Shown here piece by piece: positions 29,337 through 38,059 of a DNA stretch of 39,299 nt. The notes below the pieces were generated by a model that searched no databases, had not been told where the DNA came from, and was given only the letters and a program-made list of their open reading frames with translations. Positions within the stretch are counted from its first letter, which is position 1, and every line of letters begins with the position of its first letter. The position numbers and the translations under genes were made by a program. The DNA comes from Massilia glaciei (GTDB lineage: Bacteria > Pseudomonadota > Gammaproteobacteria > Burkholderiales > Burkholderiaceae_D): positions 1-39,299 of the forward strand of contig NZ_PXWF02000253.1 in NCBI RefSeq assembly GCF_003011895.2. The letters are read 5' to 3'.

Positions 29337-31226
29337 TTAGACCAGGCCCTCGAACAGCATCACGTCGACCAGCTCGCCGGCGGCCACATCGCCCTGTTCG
29401 TCGTGCAGCACCACCATGCAGTTGGCCTCGGTCATCGAGCGCAGGATGCCCGAGCCCTGCGCGCCCGTGGTGCGCACCTGCTGCACGCCGTCGTCGCCGA
29501 GCGTGACGATGCCGCGCTGGTATTCGGTGCGCCCGGGCCGCTTGCGGATCGGCGCCTGCGCGCGCACCTTGAGCAGCGGCGGCGGCGGCGCCGCCTCCGC
29601 CCCCATCATGCGCAGCAGCGCCGCGCGCGCGAAGAAATAGAACGACACCATGACCGCGACCGGATTGCCGGGCAGGCCGAACAGGAACGCGCTTCGCCCC
29701 CCCGAGGCGATGCGCCCGAACGCGAGCGGGCGGCCGGGCCGCATGCCGATCTTCCAGAATGTGACCTCGCCGAGCTTGGCCATGATTTGGCGCGTGTAGT
29801 CGGCCGCGCCGACCGACACCCCGCCCGAGGTGACGACCGCGTCGGCGTTCTCGCAGGCGCTGCGCAGCGCCGCCTCGAGCGCCGCCGGATCGTCCTTGAC
29901 GATCCCCATGTCGATGAGGTCGCAGCCGAGCCGCTCGAGCATGCCGTACAGGGTGTAGCGGTTGCTGTCGTAGACGCAGCCGGCGTCGAGCGGCTCGCCG
30001 ATCGAGCGCAGCTCGTCGCCGGTCGAAAAAAACGCGACCCGCAGGCGCCGCCGCACCGGCACCTCGGCGATGCCGAGCGAGGCGAGCAGGCCGAGGTCGG
30101 CCGGGCGCAGGATGCGCCCGCGCGCCAGCGCCGCGGCGCCGGCCATCAGGTCCTCGCCGGCGAGGCGGCGGTTGTCGCCGGGGCGCAGCGCGCCGGGCGC
30201 GATCGTGATGGCGTGCTCGGTGGCGTGCGCCACGTGCTCCTGCGCGATAACGCTGTCGCACCCTGGCGGCATCACGGCGCCGGTCATGATGCGCGCGCAC
30301 TGGCCGGGTCCGACCGCGACGCCCGAGGGGCGGCCCGCGAACACGGTGCCGGCCACGGCCAGCGTGACGGCATCCCCGCCGGCCAGGTCGGCGTCGCGCA
30401 GCGCGTAGCCGTCCATGGCCGAATTGTCGTGCGCCGGCACGCTGATCGGCGAGACGATGTCGTCGGCCAGCACCCGGCCCAGGGCGGCGCGCAGCGCGAC
30501 CCGCTCGACCGCGCCGACCGGCGTGACGTACTCGCCGATGATCCGCTGGGCGTGCCGCACGGGCAGCGCCTCGGGGTCGTAGCCGGCCACGCGCGCGGCC
30601 AGCTGCGCAAGGCTGGGCGCGCTCGCCTCGTCGAGGCTTTGCAGCTCGCCCAGGGTGTTGATGTTGCGGAAGGCGGCGCCGTCGTCGAACACCACCTCGG
30701 CCGCCTTGAGCCCGGCGTGCCAGCCGTCCATCCTGCGCCCGCCGCCGGCCAGATAGGCCGACAGTTGCGCCAGCGCCGACTTTTTGACGAGGCAGAACAC
30801 CGGGTGCGGCTGGCGCCGCATGCCCGGCTCCTCGGTCGCGGCGAACGCGAGGTCGGCGTCCTGCGCGCGCAGCGCCGCCAGCAGGCGCGCCGCCAGGTCC
30901 GGCGGCAGGAACGGCGAATCGCACGGCGCCGTGAGCATCAACTCGGTCGCGCAATAGCGCAAGCCCGCCTCGAGCCCGGCCAGCGGACCGGCGAAGCCGA
31001 GCGTCTCGTCGGGCAGCACGAGCGCGCCGAAGCCGGCGCCGAGTTCGCCATAGCGCGCCAGGTTCTGGTTGGCGTTGATCGCGATCGGCCCGACTTGGGG
31101 CGCGAGCCGGCGCAGCACATGCTCGACCATGGTGGCGCCGCGGAACGGCTGCAGGCCCTTCTCGACGTTGCCCATGCGCGTGCCGCGTCCGCCCGCGAGA
31201 ATGAGCCCGCTGATGTTGTCGTTCAT
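29337..31226 (-). CDS. mobA-moeA: Fused MobA-MoeA molybdenum cofactor protein
   Basis: One uninterrupted reading frame joins two Moco enzymes. Residues 1-205 are MobA, which transfers GMP to molybdopterin: LILAGGRGTRMGNVEKGLQPF is the GTP site, and it ends FRNINTLGEL. Residues about 215-629 are MoeA, which inserts molybdate into adenylated molybdopterin: NSAMDGYA, FFSTGDEL, TSGGVSVG and GLPGNPVAVM. The junction reads LDEASAPSLAQLAARVAGYDP; free MoeA proteins of relatives begin at about this point. The ATG at 31226 starts the usual MobA N-terminus. An ATG at 31334, 4 bases after moaA, would add 36 Pro/Ala-rich residues made by 12-bp repeats. moaA is immediately upstream. Confidence 0.93.
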   Translation of the reverse strand: MNDNISGLILAGGRGTRMGNVEKGLQPFRGATMVEHVLRRLAPQVGPIAINANQNLARYGELGAGFGALVLPDETLGFAGPLAGLEAGLRYCATELMLTAPCDSPFLPPDLAARLLAALRAQDADLAFAATEEPGMRRQPHPVFCLVKKSALAQLSAYLAGGGRRMDGWHAGLKAAEVVFDDGAAFRNINTLGELQSLDEASAPSLAQLAARVAGYDPEALPVRHAQRIIGEYVTPVGAVERVALRAALGRVLADDIVSPISVPAHDNSAMDGYALRDADLAGGDAVTLAVAGTVFAGRPSGVAVGPGQCARIMTGAVMPPGCDSVIAQEHVAHATEHAITIAPGALRPGDNRRLAGEDLMAGAAALARGRILRPADLGLLASLGIAEVPVRRRLRVAFFSTGDELRSIGEPLDAGCVYDSNRYTLYGMLERLGCDLIDMGIVKDDPAALEAALRSACENADAVVTSGGVSVGAADYTRQIMAKLGEVTFWKIGMRPGRPLAFGRIASGGRSAFLFGLPGNPVAVMVSFYFFARAALLRMMGAEAAPPPPLLKVRAQAPIRKRPGRTEYQRGIVTLGDDGVQQVRTTGAQGSGILRSMTEANCMVVLHDEQGDVAAGELVDVMLFEGLV

Positions 31227-31269
31227 GTCGTCGGTTCTCTGAAAGTGGTTTGGCGCCTGGCGTTTGGCC

Positions 31270-31317
31270 GGCATGTTGGCGGGCATGTTGGCGGGCGTGG
31301 TGGCTGGGTCGGTGGCA
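31270..31317. repeat. Four 12-bp repeats upstream of mobA-moeA
   Basis: Two identical GGCATGTTGGCG units (31270-31293) followed by two degenerate copies to 31317, in the 113 bases between moaA and the MobA start. If translated from 31334 they encode PANM repeats. Confidence 0.7.
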
Positions 31318-31338
31318 GGCAAGATAGAGGACATGCGT

Positions 31339-32490
31339 CTAGCCGCCGATATAGGACATCTCGACCTTGTCGGCGCCCCGTCCGGGGCCGCCCGGGCCGA
31401 GGCCGCGGGTTTCGGAGTAGCGGTCGGCGCGCGCGCGCCACAGGTGCGCGATCGCGCCCGAGATCTCGGCGTCGCTGCGGCCCGCGCGCAGCAGCGCGCG
31501 CAGGTCGTGGCCGCCGGTGGCGAACAGGCAGGTGTACAGTTTGCCCTCGGTCGACAGGCGCGCGCGCGTGCAGTGGCGGCAGAACGCCTGCGTCACGCTC
31601 GAGATCAGGCCGATCTCGCCGCCGCCGTCGGTGTAGCGCCAGCGCGCGGCGGTCTCGCCGCTGTAGTTGGCCGCGACCGGCTCGAGCGCCAGTTCGGCGC
31701 CGATGCGGCGCGCCACCTCGATCGAGGGCACCACCTGGGCCATGTTCCAGCCGTTCGAGGCGCCCACGTCCATGTATTCGATGAAGCGCAATATATACGG
31801 GCCGCCCTTGAAGTGGCGCGCCATCGGCAAGATCTGGCCGTCGTTGCTGCCGCCCTTGACGACCATGTTGACCTTGATCGGGCCGAGGCCGGCGCGGTGG
31901 GCCGCGTCGATGCCGTCCAACACGTCGGCGACGGCGAAGTCGACGTCGTTCATGCGCTTGAAGACGGCGTCGTCGAGCGCGTCGAGCGAGACCGTGACGC
32001 GGTTCAGTCCGGCGTCGCGCAGCGACTGCGCCTTTTTGGCCAGCAGCGCGCCGTTGGTGGTCAGGGTCAGGTCGGGGGCGCGCCCGTCCGGGGTGCGCAG
32101 CGCGGCGAGCATGCCGACCAGCTTCTCGAGGTTCTTGCGCAGCAGCGGCTCGCCCCCGGTCAGGCGCAGTTTTCCGACCCCGTGCGCGACGGCGATGCGC
32201 GCGATGCGGGTGATCTCCTCGAACGAGAGCAGGGCGGCGTGCGGCAGGTAGGCGTAGTCCTTGTCGAACACGGCCTTGGGCATGCAGTACACGCAGCGGA
32301 AATTGCAGCGGTCGGTGACCGAGATGCGCAGGTCGTGCAGCGGGCGCCCGAGCGCGTCGCCGAGCACGCCGGTGGGCGCCTCGGGCGCGGCCGGGACGTG
32401 CGCGGCCGGCGCCGGCGCGAACAGTGGCGCGCAGGTCGGGGGGGCGGACGCGCCGCGCGCGCGGGCCAGCATGATGATTTTTTCAGCCAT
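31339..32490 (-). CDS. moaA: GTP 3',8-cyclase MoaA
   Basis: Radical-SAM enzyme that starts molybdopterin synthesis by cyclising GTP. The ATG at 32490 gives 383 residues. The N-terminal SAM cluster is C62-x3-C66-x2-C69 ([10 protein letters not shown]). The second cluster is [19 protein letters not shown]. The C-terminal GG tail (MSYIGG) is intact. Residues 10-40 are an extra Ala/Pro-rich leader. The ATG overlaps the chrA stop by 8 bases (CATGGCTGA), so the two are probably translationally coupled. The fused mobA-moeA follows, placing three Moco steps in one transcript. Confidence 0.96.
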   Translation of the reverse strand: MAEKIIMLARARGASAPPTCAPLFAPAPAAHVPAAPEAPTGVLGDALGRPLHDLRISVTDRCNFRCVYCMPKAVFDKDYAYLPHAALLSFEEITRIARIAVAHGVGKLRLTGGEPLLRKNLEKLVGMLAALRTPDGRAPDLTLTTNGALLAKKAQSLRDAGLNRVTVSLDALDDAVFKRMNDVDFAVADVLDGIDAAHRAGLGPIKVNMVVKGGSNDGQILPMARHFKGGPYILRFIEYMDVGASNGWNMAQVVPSIEVARRIGAELALEPVAANYSGETAARWRYTDGGGEIGLISSVTQAFCRHCTRARLSTEGKLYTCLFATGGHDLRALLRAGRSDAEISGAIAHLWRARADRYSETRGLGPGGPGRGADKVEMSYIGG

Positions 32491-33817
32491 GCCAATACGA
32501 TAGCACGACCCCCGCCGCGGCACAGGCGGCGATCAGTTTGATGCTGCCGACCTGGTAGCGTAGCAGCGCCACGCAGGCGGCCGCGGCCAGCCCCAGCGCG
32601 GCCCAGTCGGGCTGGCCGCCGGCCAGGAACACCTGGCGCCCGAAGAACAGCGCCAGGCTCAGCACCACGCCCACCACCGCCGCCGAGATCGCCGTGAGCG
32701 GGGCCGTCATGCGCAGGTCGTCGCGGGTCGACTCGACCAGCGGGCCGCCGGCCAGGATGAACACGAACGAGGGCAGGAAGGTGAACCAGGTCGCCACCAG
32801 CGCCCCGGCCGCGCCGGCCGCCGCCAACTGCGGCAGGCCCGGCACGGCGTGCTGCCACGCGCCCGCGAAGCCGACGAAGGCGACCACCATGATCAACGGC
32901 CCGGGGGTGGTCTCGCCCAGCGCCAGGCCGTCGATCATCTGCGGCGCGCTCAGCCACTGGTAGTGCTCGACCGCGCCCTGGTAGAGGTAGGGCAGCACCG
33001 CGTAGGCGCCGCCGAAGGTCAGGAACGCGGCCTTGGTGAAGAACCAGCCCATCGCCGCCAGCGTGCCGTCGGCGCCGCCGGCGAGCGCCGCCAGCAGCCA
33101 GCCGCCCAGGCCGAGCGCGGCGCCGGCCGCCACCACCAGCGCCAGCCGCGGCGCCGAGAAGCGCGCGTGGGCCGGGGTCGGGGTGTCGTCGTCGATCAGC
33201 GCCGACCCGTAGCCGGCGGCGGTGCCCGGGCGCGCGCCGCCGAGCGCGAAGAGGTGCGGCCACAGGCGCCCGCCGAGCACGCCGAGCGCGGCCGCGCCGA
33301 GCACCACCAGCGGGAACGGCACCCCGAGCGCGGCGATGGCGGCGAAGGCGGCGGCCGCGACCGCGGCCAGCGCGCCGTTGCGCAGCGTGCGCCTGCCGAT
33401 CCGCCAGGCCGCCGCGAGCACGATCGCGACCACCGCCGGCTTGATCCCGTACAGCACCGCCGCGACCGCGGGCAGCCTGCCGTAGGCCATGTACAACCAC
33501 GAAAGGAGGATCAGCAGCAGCAGCGACGGCAGCAGGAACAGCGCGCCGGCCATGATGCCGCCGCGCGTTCTGTGCATCAGCCAGCCGATGTAGATGGCCA
33601 GCTGGGTCGCCTCGGGCCCGGGCAGCAGCATGCAGTAGTTGAGCGCGTGCAGGAAGCGCCGCTCCGAGATCCAGCGGCGCCGCTCGACGAGCTCCTGGTG
33701 CATCAGGGCGATCTGGCCGGCAGGGCCGCCGAAGCTGATGCAACCGAGCTTGAGCCAGTACCAGAAGGCCTCGCGCAGGGGAACCGGGTCGGGGCGGATG
33801 TCGGGGGCTGGTGTCAT
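32483..33817 (-). CDS. chrA: Chromate transporter, long-chain CHR family
   Basis: Inner-membrane chromate efflux protein of 444 residues with two CHR domains. Domain 1 motifs are [14 protein letters not shown] and [14 protein letters not shown]; domain 2 motifs are [20 protein letters not shown] and [12 protein letters not shown]. Some 10-12 hydrophobic helices are visible. The ATG at 33817 is chosen because the domain starts soon after; upstream sequence is not protein-like. It sits first in the chrA-moaA-mobA-moeA run, next to a divergent exopolysaccharide gene. Chromate export beside Moco genes could be simple neighbourhood rather than function. Confidence 0.93.
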   Translation of the reverse strand: MTPAPDIRPDPVPLREAFWYWLKLGCISFGGPAGQIALMHQELVERRRWISERRFLHALNYCMLLPGPEATQLAIYIGWLMHRTRGGIMAGALFLLPSLLLLILLSWLYMAYGRLPAVAAVLYGIKPAVVAIVLAAAWRIGRRTLRNGALAAVAAAAFAAIAALGVPFPLVVLGAAALGVLGGRLWPHLFALGGARPGTAAGYGSALIDDDTPTPAHARFSAPRLALVVAAGAALGLGGWLLAALAGGADGTLAAMGWFFTKAAFLTFGGAYAVLPYLYQGAVEHYQWLSAPQMIDGLALGETTPGPLIMVVAFVGFAGAWQHAVPGLPQLAAAGAAGALVATWFTFLPSFVFILAGGPLVESTRDDLRMTAPLTAISAAVVGVVLSLALFFGRQVFLAGGQPDWAALGLAAAACVALLRYQVGSIKLIAACAAAGVVLSYWHG

Positions 33818-34097
33818 GGGGCGCTTTTCGGTGCGGTTTCGGTGCGGTTGCCGGGAGCCGCCATTGTCGCCGCATTCGCGCGTGGGGGGAAGGCGCCGCC
33901 GGGGCGCATTTGCCACGCTTCTATAATGAAAATTGGGGTTGCGAGGGGCAAAAATGTTAAGATTGGCGAAGTTTTGATCGGAAACAAGGCCACATCCCGT
34001 TTTATGGCGTAGCCGCTCCCGGTCGATTTCCACCATCCCCCGCTTCACCGCCGCCGCGCGCCCCCTGGCGCCGGCCCGTGCGAAGCCTTTTTATAGG
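33818..34097. promoter_or_regulatory. Divergent promoter region, chrA / yjbH
   Basis: Plus strand: a perfect TATAAT at 33922-33927 with a poor -35, which would give a long leader for the yjbH-like gene. Minus strand: TTGCCC, 17 bases, then CATTAT (33928-33923) is a moderate promoter for chrA, 106 bases upstream. The region is AT-rich at 33920-34000 and GC-rich after. No operator is clear. Confidence 0.4.
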
Positions 34098-36962
34098 TTG
34101 TCCGCCTTGCGAACCGTAATCGAAAAATCCGTCAAATACACCTTCTTCGGCTGCCTGGTCCTCGGCGTGGCCAACGCCGGCGCCGCGCCGAGCAACAACG
34201 GGCAGACCGGCTACGTCAACATGCCGAGCGCCTCGGTCGAGTACGACGGCTATTTCGGCATGGGCTACAGCTATGACAGCCCGTACGGCGCCTTGTGGCT
34301 CTCGAGCACGATCCTGCCGAACCTGCAGGTGACGGGGCGCTTCGTCTCGATCAGCGGGATCCGCGGTTTCACCGACGTCCCGGGCGAATTCGGCAGCGGC
34401 TACGGGCGCTACAAGGACAAGGTGTTCGACGTCAAGGCCAAGCTGTGGGGCGAGACGGCCCTGCTGCCCTCGGTCGCCATCGGCGCGACCGACGTGCTCG
34501 GCACCCAGCTGTTCAAGGGCCAGTACGTGGTCGCGACCAAGACGTTCGGCGCGGCGAAGAATGTTGAGCTTAGCGTCGGCTACGGCAACAAGCGGCCCGA
34601 CGGCCTGTTCGCCGGCGCGCGCTGGCGTCCCGCCGGTATGCCGAACTGGGCGGTGGTGGCCGAATACGACGGCAACGACTACACCAGGGACTATCGGGCG
34701 CTGGCGACCGGCGCGGCCGAGCGCGGCAAGGGTGGCCCCGCCGTCGGCCTCGAATACCGCTGGGGCTGGCTCGGCGCGCAGGTCGCGCGCCACCGCGACC
34801 ACTTCAGCGCCAACATGTATGTCAGCGTTCCGCTGGGCACCCGCCAATTCCTTCCGCAATTGACCGAGCCGCCGGTGTTCAAGCGCAAGGACGCGGCGCC
34901 GCGGCCCACGCTGGCGCAGTGGGAGGCCAGCCCCGCGCACGGGGCGGCGCTGGTGCAGGCGCTGGCGAAGCAGAATTACAAGAACATCCGGGTCGCGCTC
35001 GAGGGCACCACGCTCAATCTGACGCTAAATAACAGCCGCATCTCCAACCTCGGCCGCGCGGTCGGGCGCGCCAGCGGCACCGCGCTCGCCTTCGCGCCGG
35101 TCGGGGTGCAGTCGATGCGCATCACCTACACCAAGCTCGACCAGCCGATCGCGACCTACGAGATCAGGGACACGGGCAAGCTGGCCGACTATTTCAACGG
35201 CATCATCGGGCGCGAGGCGTTCCTGCAAACGGTTGTGGTGCGCTACGCGAGGCCTGACGACCGCATCGCCGATGGCGAGCAGGGCCTGCTGGCCGGGATC
35301 AAGGACGACAACGGCCTCGGCTTTCACGCGGGACGCGATGGCAACATCGTCCAGCTCAGCTCCGAGGACCGCGAGTCGAACCGCTTCAAGATCGTGCCCA
35401 AGATCGGCTTCCTGTTCAACGATCCGGGCGGGGCGCTGCGCTACGAGGTGGCGGCCCTGGGCACCTACGACCGCAAGCTCGCCGACGGCCTGTTCCTGAG
35501 CGGCGCCGTCAAGCTCAACCTGATCGAGGACATCAGCGACGCGACCCAGACCTCGAACAGCCTGCTGCCTCACGTGCGCAGCGATATCGCCGAATACAGG
35601 CGCGGCAACAAGTTCCAGCTGAACCGCCTGATGCTCAACAAATATACGCAATTGAGCGAGCGCGTCTACACGCGCGTCTCGGCCGGCCTGTACGAGGAGA
35701 TGTTCCGCGGCGCCGGCGGCCAGATCATGTACCTGCCCAGGGACAGCCGCTGGGTGGCCGACCTGTCGGTCGACGCGCTCGAGCAGCGCGGCTACAAGGG
35801 CTGGTTCGACAAGCGCGACTACCGCACCGTTACCGCGCTCGGCGCGCTGCACTACCGGCTGCCGTACGACATGACCGTGACCGCCCGCGCCGGCCAGTTC
35901 CTGGCCAAGGACCGCGGCGTGCGGCTCGAGTTCAAGCGCCGTTTCGCCTCGGGCATCGAGCTCGGCGCCTGGTACACCAAGACCAACGGCAACGATATCA
36001 CCTCGCCGGGCTCGCCGAGCGATCCGTACAACGACAAGGGCATCTTCATGTCGATCCCGCTGCGCGCGATGCTGACCGCCGACACCCAGGCCAACGCCGG
36101 CTTCTACCTGGCGCCGTGGACGCGCGACGTCGGCCAGATGGTCGCCTCGCCGGGCGACCTGTACGACATGATCGAGAACCCGCGGCGCGACATGACCTCC
36201 TACGACGGGCTGGGCAACTTCGCCGAGCGCGCCGACGAGCAGAACCTGGCGGCCGTCAACCCGCCGGTCCGCACCTTCGGCAATGTGTGGCCGCGCTTCA
36301 ACGCGCGCATCGAGCAGTCGGCCGGCGCATCGCCGGGCGTGCCGGACTGGGCGCGCGGCACCGGCTTGGCGGCCGGCGCGATCCTGGCCTCGGCGCTGCT
36401 CGACAAGCCGGCCGACCGCTACCTCAAGCCGCGCCAGGACGACGGCGCGATGCGCAACCTGGGCAAGTTCGGCAAGAACATGCCGATGGTGCTGGCCGGC
36501 GCCGCCGGCGCCGCGCTCGCCTTCGGCGACGAGCGCGCGCAAAACACCGGCATCATCGCCATGCAATCGGTGGCGGCCTCGGTCGGCCTGGCGTACGGCG
36601 GCAAGTACCTGGTCGGGCGCGCCCGCCCGGACGAGGAGCGCGGCCCCTGGGAGCGGGTCGGCGACGGCCGTTCGCGCGCGCACGCGGCCTTCCCGTCGGG
36701 CCACAGCGCGGTCGCGTTCGCCGCCGTCACGCCGTTCGCGATGGAGTACGACGCGCCCTGGCTGTACGGGGTCGCGGCCCTGGCGTCGGTGGGCCGGGTG
36801 GCCGACCGCCAACACTGGGTCTCGGACGTCGTCGCCGGCGGCGTGATCGGTTACGCGGTCGGCGGCTGGCTGTGGAACAACCAGCGCAAAACGCCGGGCT
36901 CGAGCCTGAGCATCGTGCCGGGCCTGAAGTCGGTCAGCGTGGCGTACCAAAAAACTTACTGA
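34098..36962 (+). CDS. yjbH: YjbH-type outer-membrane exopolysaccharide protein fused to a PAP2 phosphatase
   Basis: About 954 residues. Residues 1-28 are a signal peptide (SVKYTFFGCLVLGVANAGAA). About 30-690 is a YjbH/GfcD-like beta-barrel domain used in exopolysaccharide export. About 740-935 is a PAP2 lipid-phosphatase domain with all three motifs: K-x6-RP (KYLVGRARP, about 835), PSGH (about 866) and R-x5-H-x3-D (RVADRQHWVSD, about 900), so it looks catalytic. The start is uncertain: no ATG is near, and TTG 34098 or TTG 34107 (MRTVIEKSVK) are the options. The barrel implies outer-membrane location with the phosphatase on the periplasmic side. Probable substrates are polyprenyl or lipid phosphates, by inference. 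Confidence 0.88.
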   Translation: MSALRTVIEKSVKYTFFGCLVLGVANAGAAPSNNGQTGYVNMPSASVEYDGYFGMGYSYDSPYGALWLSSTILPNLQVTGRFVSISGIRGFTDVPGEFGSGYGRYKDKVFDVKAKLWGETALLPSVAIGATDVLGTQLFKGQYVVATKTFGAAKNVELSVGYGNKRPDGLFAGARWRPAGMPNWAVVAEYDGNDYTRDYRALATGAAERGKGGPAVGLEYRWGWLGAQVARHRDHFSANMYVSVPLGTRQFLPQLTEPPVFKRKDAAPRPTLAQWEASPAHGAALVQALAKQNYKNIRVALEGTTLNLTLNNSRISNLGRAVGRASGTALAFAPVGVQSMRITYTKLDQPIATYEIRDTGKLADYFNGIIGREAFLQTVVVRYARPDDRIADGEQGLLAGIKDDNGLGFHAGRDGNIVQLSSEDRESNRFKIVPKIGFLFNDPGGALRYEVAALGTYDRKLADGLFLSGAVKLNLIEDISDATQTSNSLLPHVRSDIAEYRRGNKFQLNRLMLNKYTQLSERVYTRVSAGLYEEMFRGAGGQIMYLPRDSRWVADLSVDALEQRGYKGWFDKRDYRTVTALGALHYRLPYDMTVTARAGQFLAKDRGVRLEFKRRFASGIELGAWYTKTNGNDITSPGSPSDPYNDKGIFMSIPLRAMLTADTQANAGFYLAPWTRDVGQMVASPGDLYDMIENPRRDMTSYDGLGNFAERADEQNLAAVNPPVRTFGNVWPRFNARIEQSAGASPGVPDWARGTGLAAGAILASALLDKPADRYLKPRQDDGAMRNLGKFGKNMPMVLAGAAGAALAFGDERAQNTGIIAMQSVAASVGLAYGGKYLVGRARPDEERGPWERVGDGRSRAHAAFPSGHSAVAFAAVTPFAMEYDAPWLYGVAALASVGRVADRQHWVSDVVAGGVIGYAVGGWLWNNQRKTPGSSLSIVPGLKSVSVAYQKTY

Positions 36963-36977
36963 GGCGGCGGGCCGGCG

Positions 36978-37005
36978 GGGGCGGGGCGCCGGCGGGCGCC
37001 GCCCC
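36978..37005. terminator. GC hairpin between convergent yjbH and dgkA
   Basis: GGGCGGGGCGCC and GGCGCCGCCC pair with a two-base bulge, followed by TTGTTTG on the plus strand. It lies 16 bases after the yjbH stop and 9 before the dgkA stop. Confidence 0.5.
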
Positions 37006-37013
37006 TTGTTTGC

Positions 37014-37367
37014 CTATCCGAAGCTCGCCACCACGAAGGCGATGAACACGCACACCGCGGCCAGGCTGAGCACCAGCACCGCGCCGGCGGCGCAATCCTT
37101 GGCGATCCCGATCGCGGGATGGTGTTCCGGATGCACGCGGTCGAGCGCATGCTCGAGCGCGCTGTTGAATAGCTCGGCGCCGAGCACCAGGGCGCAATTG
37201 AGCAGCAGCAGGGCCCACCAGACCGGTTCAGGCCTGCGCCACAACAACACCACCACGACGGCGAGCGCGCCCGCGCACTGGGTGCGGAAGCTGGCCTCGG
37301 CGCGCCATGCGGCGGCCACGCCGTTCATGGCGAAGCCCAGACGTTTGCTGAAAGACTGGTTTTTCAT
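37014..37367 (-). CDS. dgkA: Diacylglycerol kinase (DgkA family)
   Basis: Small trimeric inner-membrane lipid kinase of 117 residues. Three helices are visible at about 35-52, 58-76 and 93-115. The catalytic signature AELFNSALEHALDRV matches the conserved E-x-x-N-[ST]-A-[IV]-E of DgkA enzymes, with the N-terminal K and AWRAEASFR segment. In Gram-negatives it recycles diacylglycerol; Gram-positive relatives phosphorylate undecaprenol. No strong ribosome site precedes the ATG. It converges on the yjbH-PAP2 gene, so a lipid phosphatase and a lipid kinase are neighbours. Confidence 0.93.
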   Translation of the reverse strand: MKNQSFSKRLGFAMNGVAAAWRAEASFRTQCAGALAVVVVLLWRRPEPVWWALLLLNCALVLGAELFNSALEHALDRVHPEHHPAIGIAKDCAAGAVLVLSLAAVCVFIAFVVASFG

Positions 37368-37483
37368 ATTCGGGACGGGTGGGGCCGGTGCGCGCGGCCG
37401 CGCGCTGCGCCGCCCTGCATGCGGGACCTGCTGGTGGAGGGAGTGGGACTGGCGCGCGATGCGCGGGGAGGGGGGTAAACGAG

Positions 37484-37509
37484 ACCCGGAAGCGCGAACG
37501 CTTCCGGGT
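37484..37509 (-). terminator. Terminator after the small exported protein gene
   Basis: A perfect 11-bp stem ACCCGGAAGCG with a CGAA loop (TTCG on the minus strand) lies 36 bases after the stop, followed on the minus strand by CTCGTTT. It is a compact and stable hairpin. Confidence 0.65.
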
Positions 37510-37544
37510 ATCAACCATTACGACAAACTACGAATCCGGGTGGA

Positions 37545-37826
37545 TTAGTGGTTAGGCGTGGTGTGGTTCGAGGCCGAATCGCCCGAAGCGGCGGCTGCGA
37601 CGACCGTCAGGCCGATGCCGATGCCGACCATCGCGGCAACGCTCAGGCCAGCCGAAGCGCCCGAAGCGGTGGTCACGCCGCTGCCCTGGGTTGCGGCGTT
37701 GCCAGGATTGGCCTTGTCGCTGGCTTGCTCTGGCAGGCTTGGAGCGTCTTTTGCAGGAGGGGTTTGGGCGGTCGCTTGTGCGCAAACCAGGCCGAGTGCC
37801 GCAACGGCGAGCAGAAGTTTTTTCAT
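37545..37826 (-). CDS. Small exported protein resembling YjbE/GfcA
   Basis: 93 residues. Residues 1-20 are a signal peptide (MKKLLLAVAALGLVCAQATA). A hydrophilic Pro/Ala/Gln-rich middle follows. A hydrophobic Gly/Ala/Val stretch lies at about 56-80 (GLSVAAMVGIGIGLTVVAAAA). The tail is Ser/Thr/Asn/His-rich (SGDSASNHTTPNH). E. coli YjbE and GfcA share this plan of signal, hydrophobic VG-rich segment and Thr/Ser tail, and their genes go with YjbH/GfcD. Similarity is in pattern, not proven homology. AAGGAT 6 bases upstream supports the ATG, and an extended -10 promoter and a terminator frame it as a single-gene transcript. Confidence 0.75.
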   Translation of the reverse strand: MKKLLLAVAALGLVCAQATAQTPPAKDAPSLPEQASDKANPGNAATQGSGVTTASGASAGLSVAAMVGIGIGLTVVAAAASGDSASNHTTPNH

Positions 37827-37889
37827 GAGAAATCCTTTTGTTGGTGAAACTTGGGTAGATAAACCGAATCCGGGTTGAAAGCCGCTTGA

Positions 37890-37895
37890 ATTATA
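37890..37895 (-). promoter_or_regulatory. Extended -10 of the small exported protein gene
   Basis: Minus-strand TGTTATAAT (TG-n-TATAAT) lies 64 bases before the ATG, in an AT-rich region. An extended -10 can work without a good -35, which is absent here. Confidence 0.55.
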
Positions 37896-38006
37896 ACAAT
37901 AAGTTCCAGCAACTGGCGTTTCGTTAAGTATAGCACGGGTGCATTATTGATTTTCCACGCACGCGGAGCGATCGCGGTCAATAAACAACATTTCTTCATT
38001 AGAACT

Positions 38007-38036
38007 AAAAAAAGGGAAGGCGCGGGGCCTTCCCTT
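38007..38036 (-). terminator. Rho-independent terminator of rne
   Basis: AAGGGAAGGC, 5-base loop, perfect complement, then seven T on the minus strand. It lies 24 bases after the rne stop. Confidence 0.9.
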
Positions 38037-38059
38037 GCTGGCGTCAAACGCCCCGGCGC

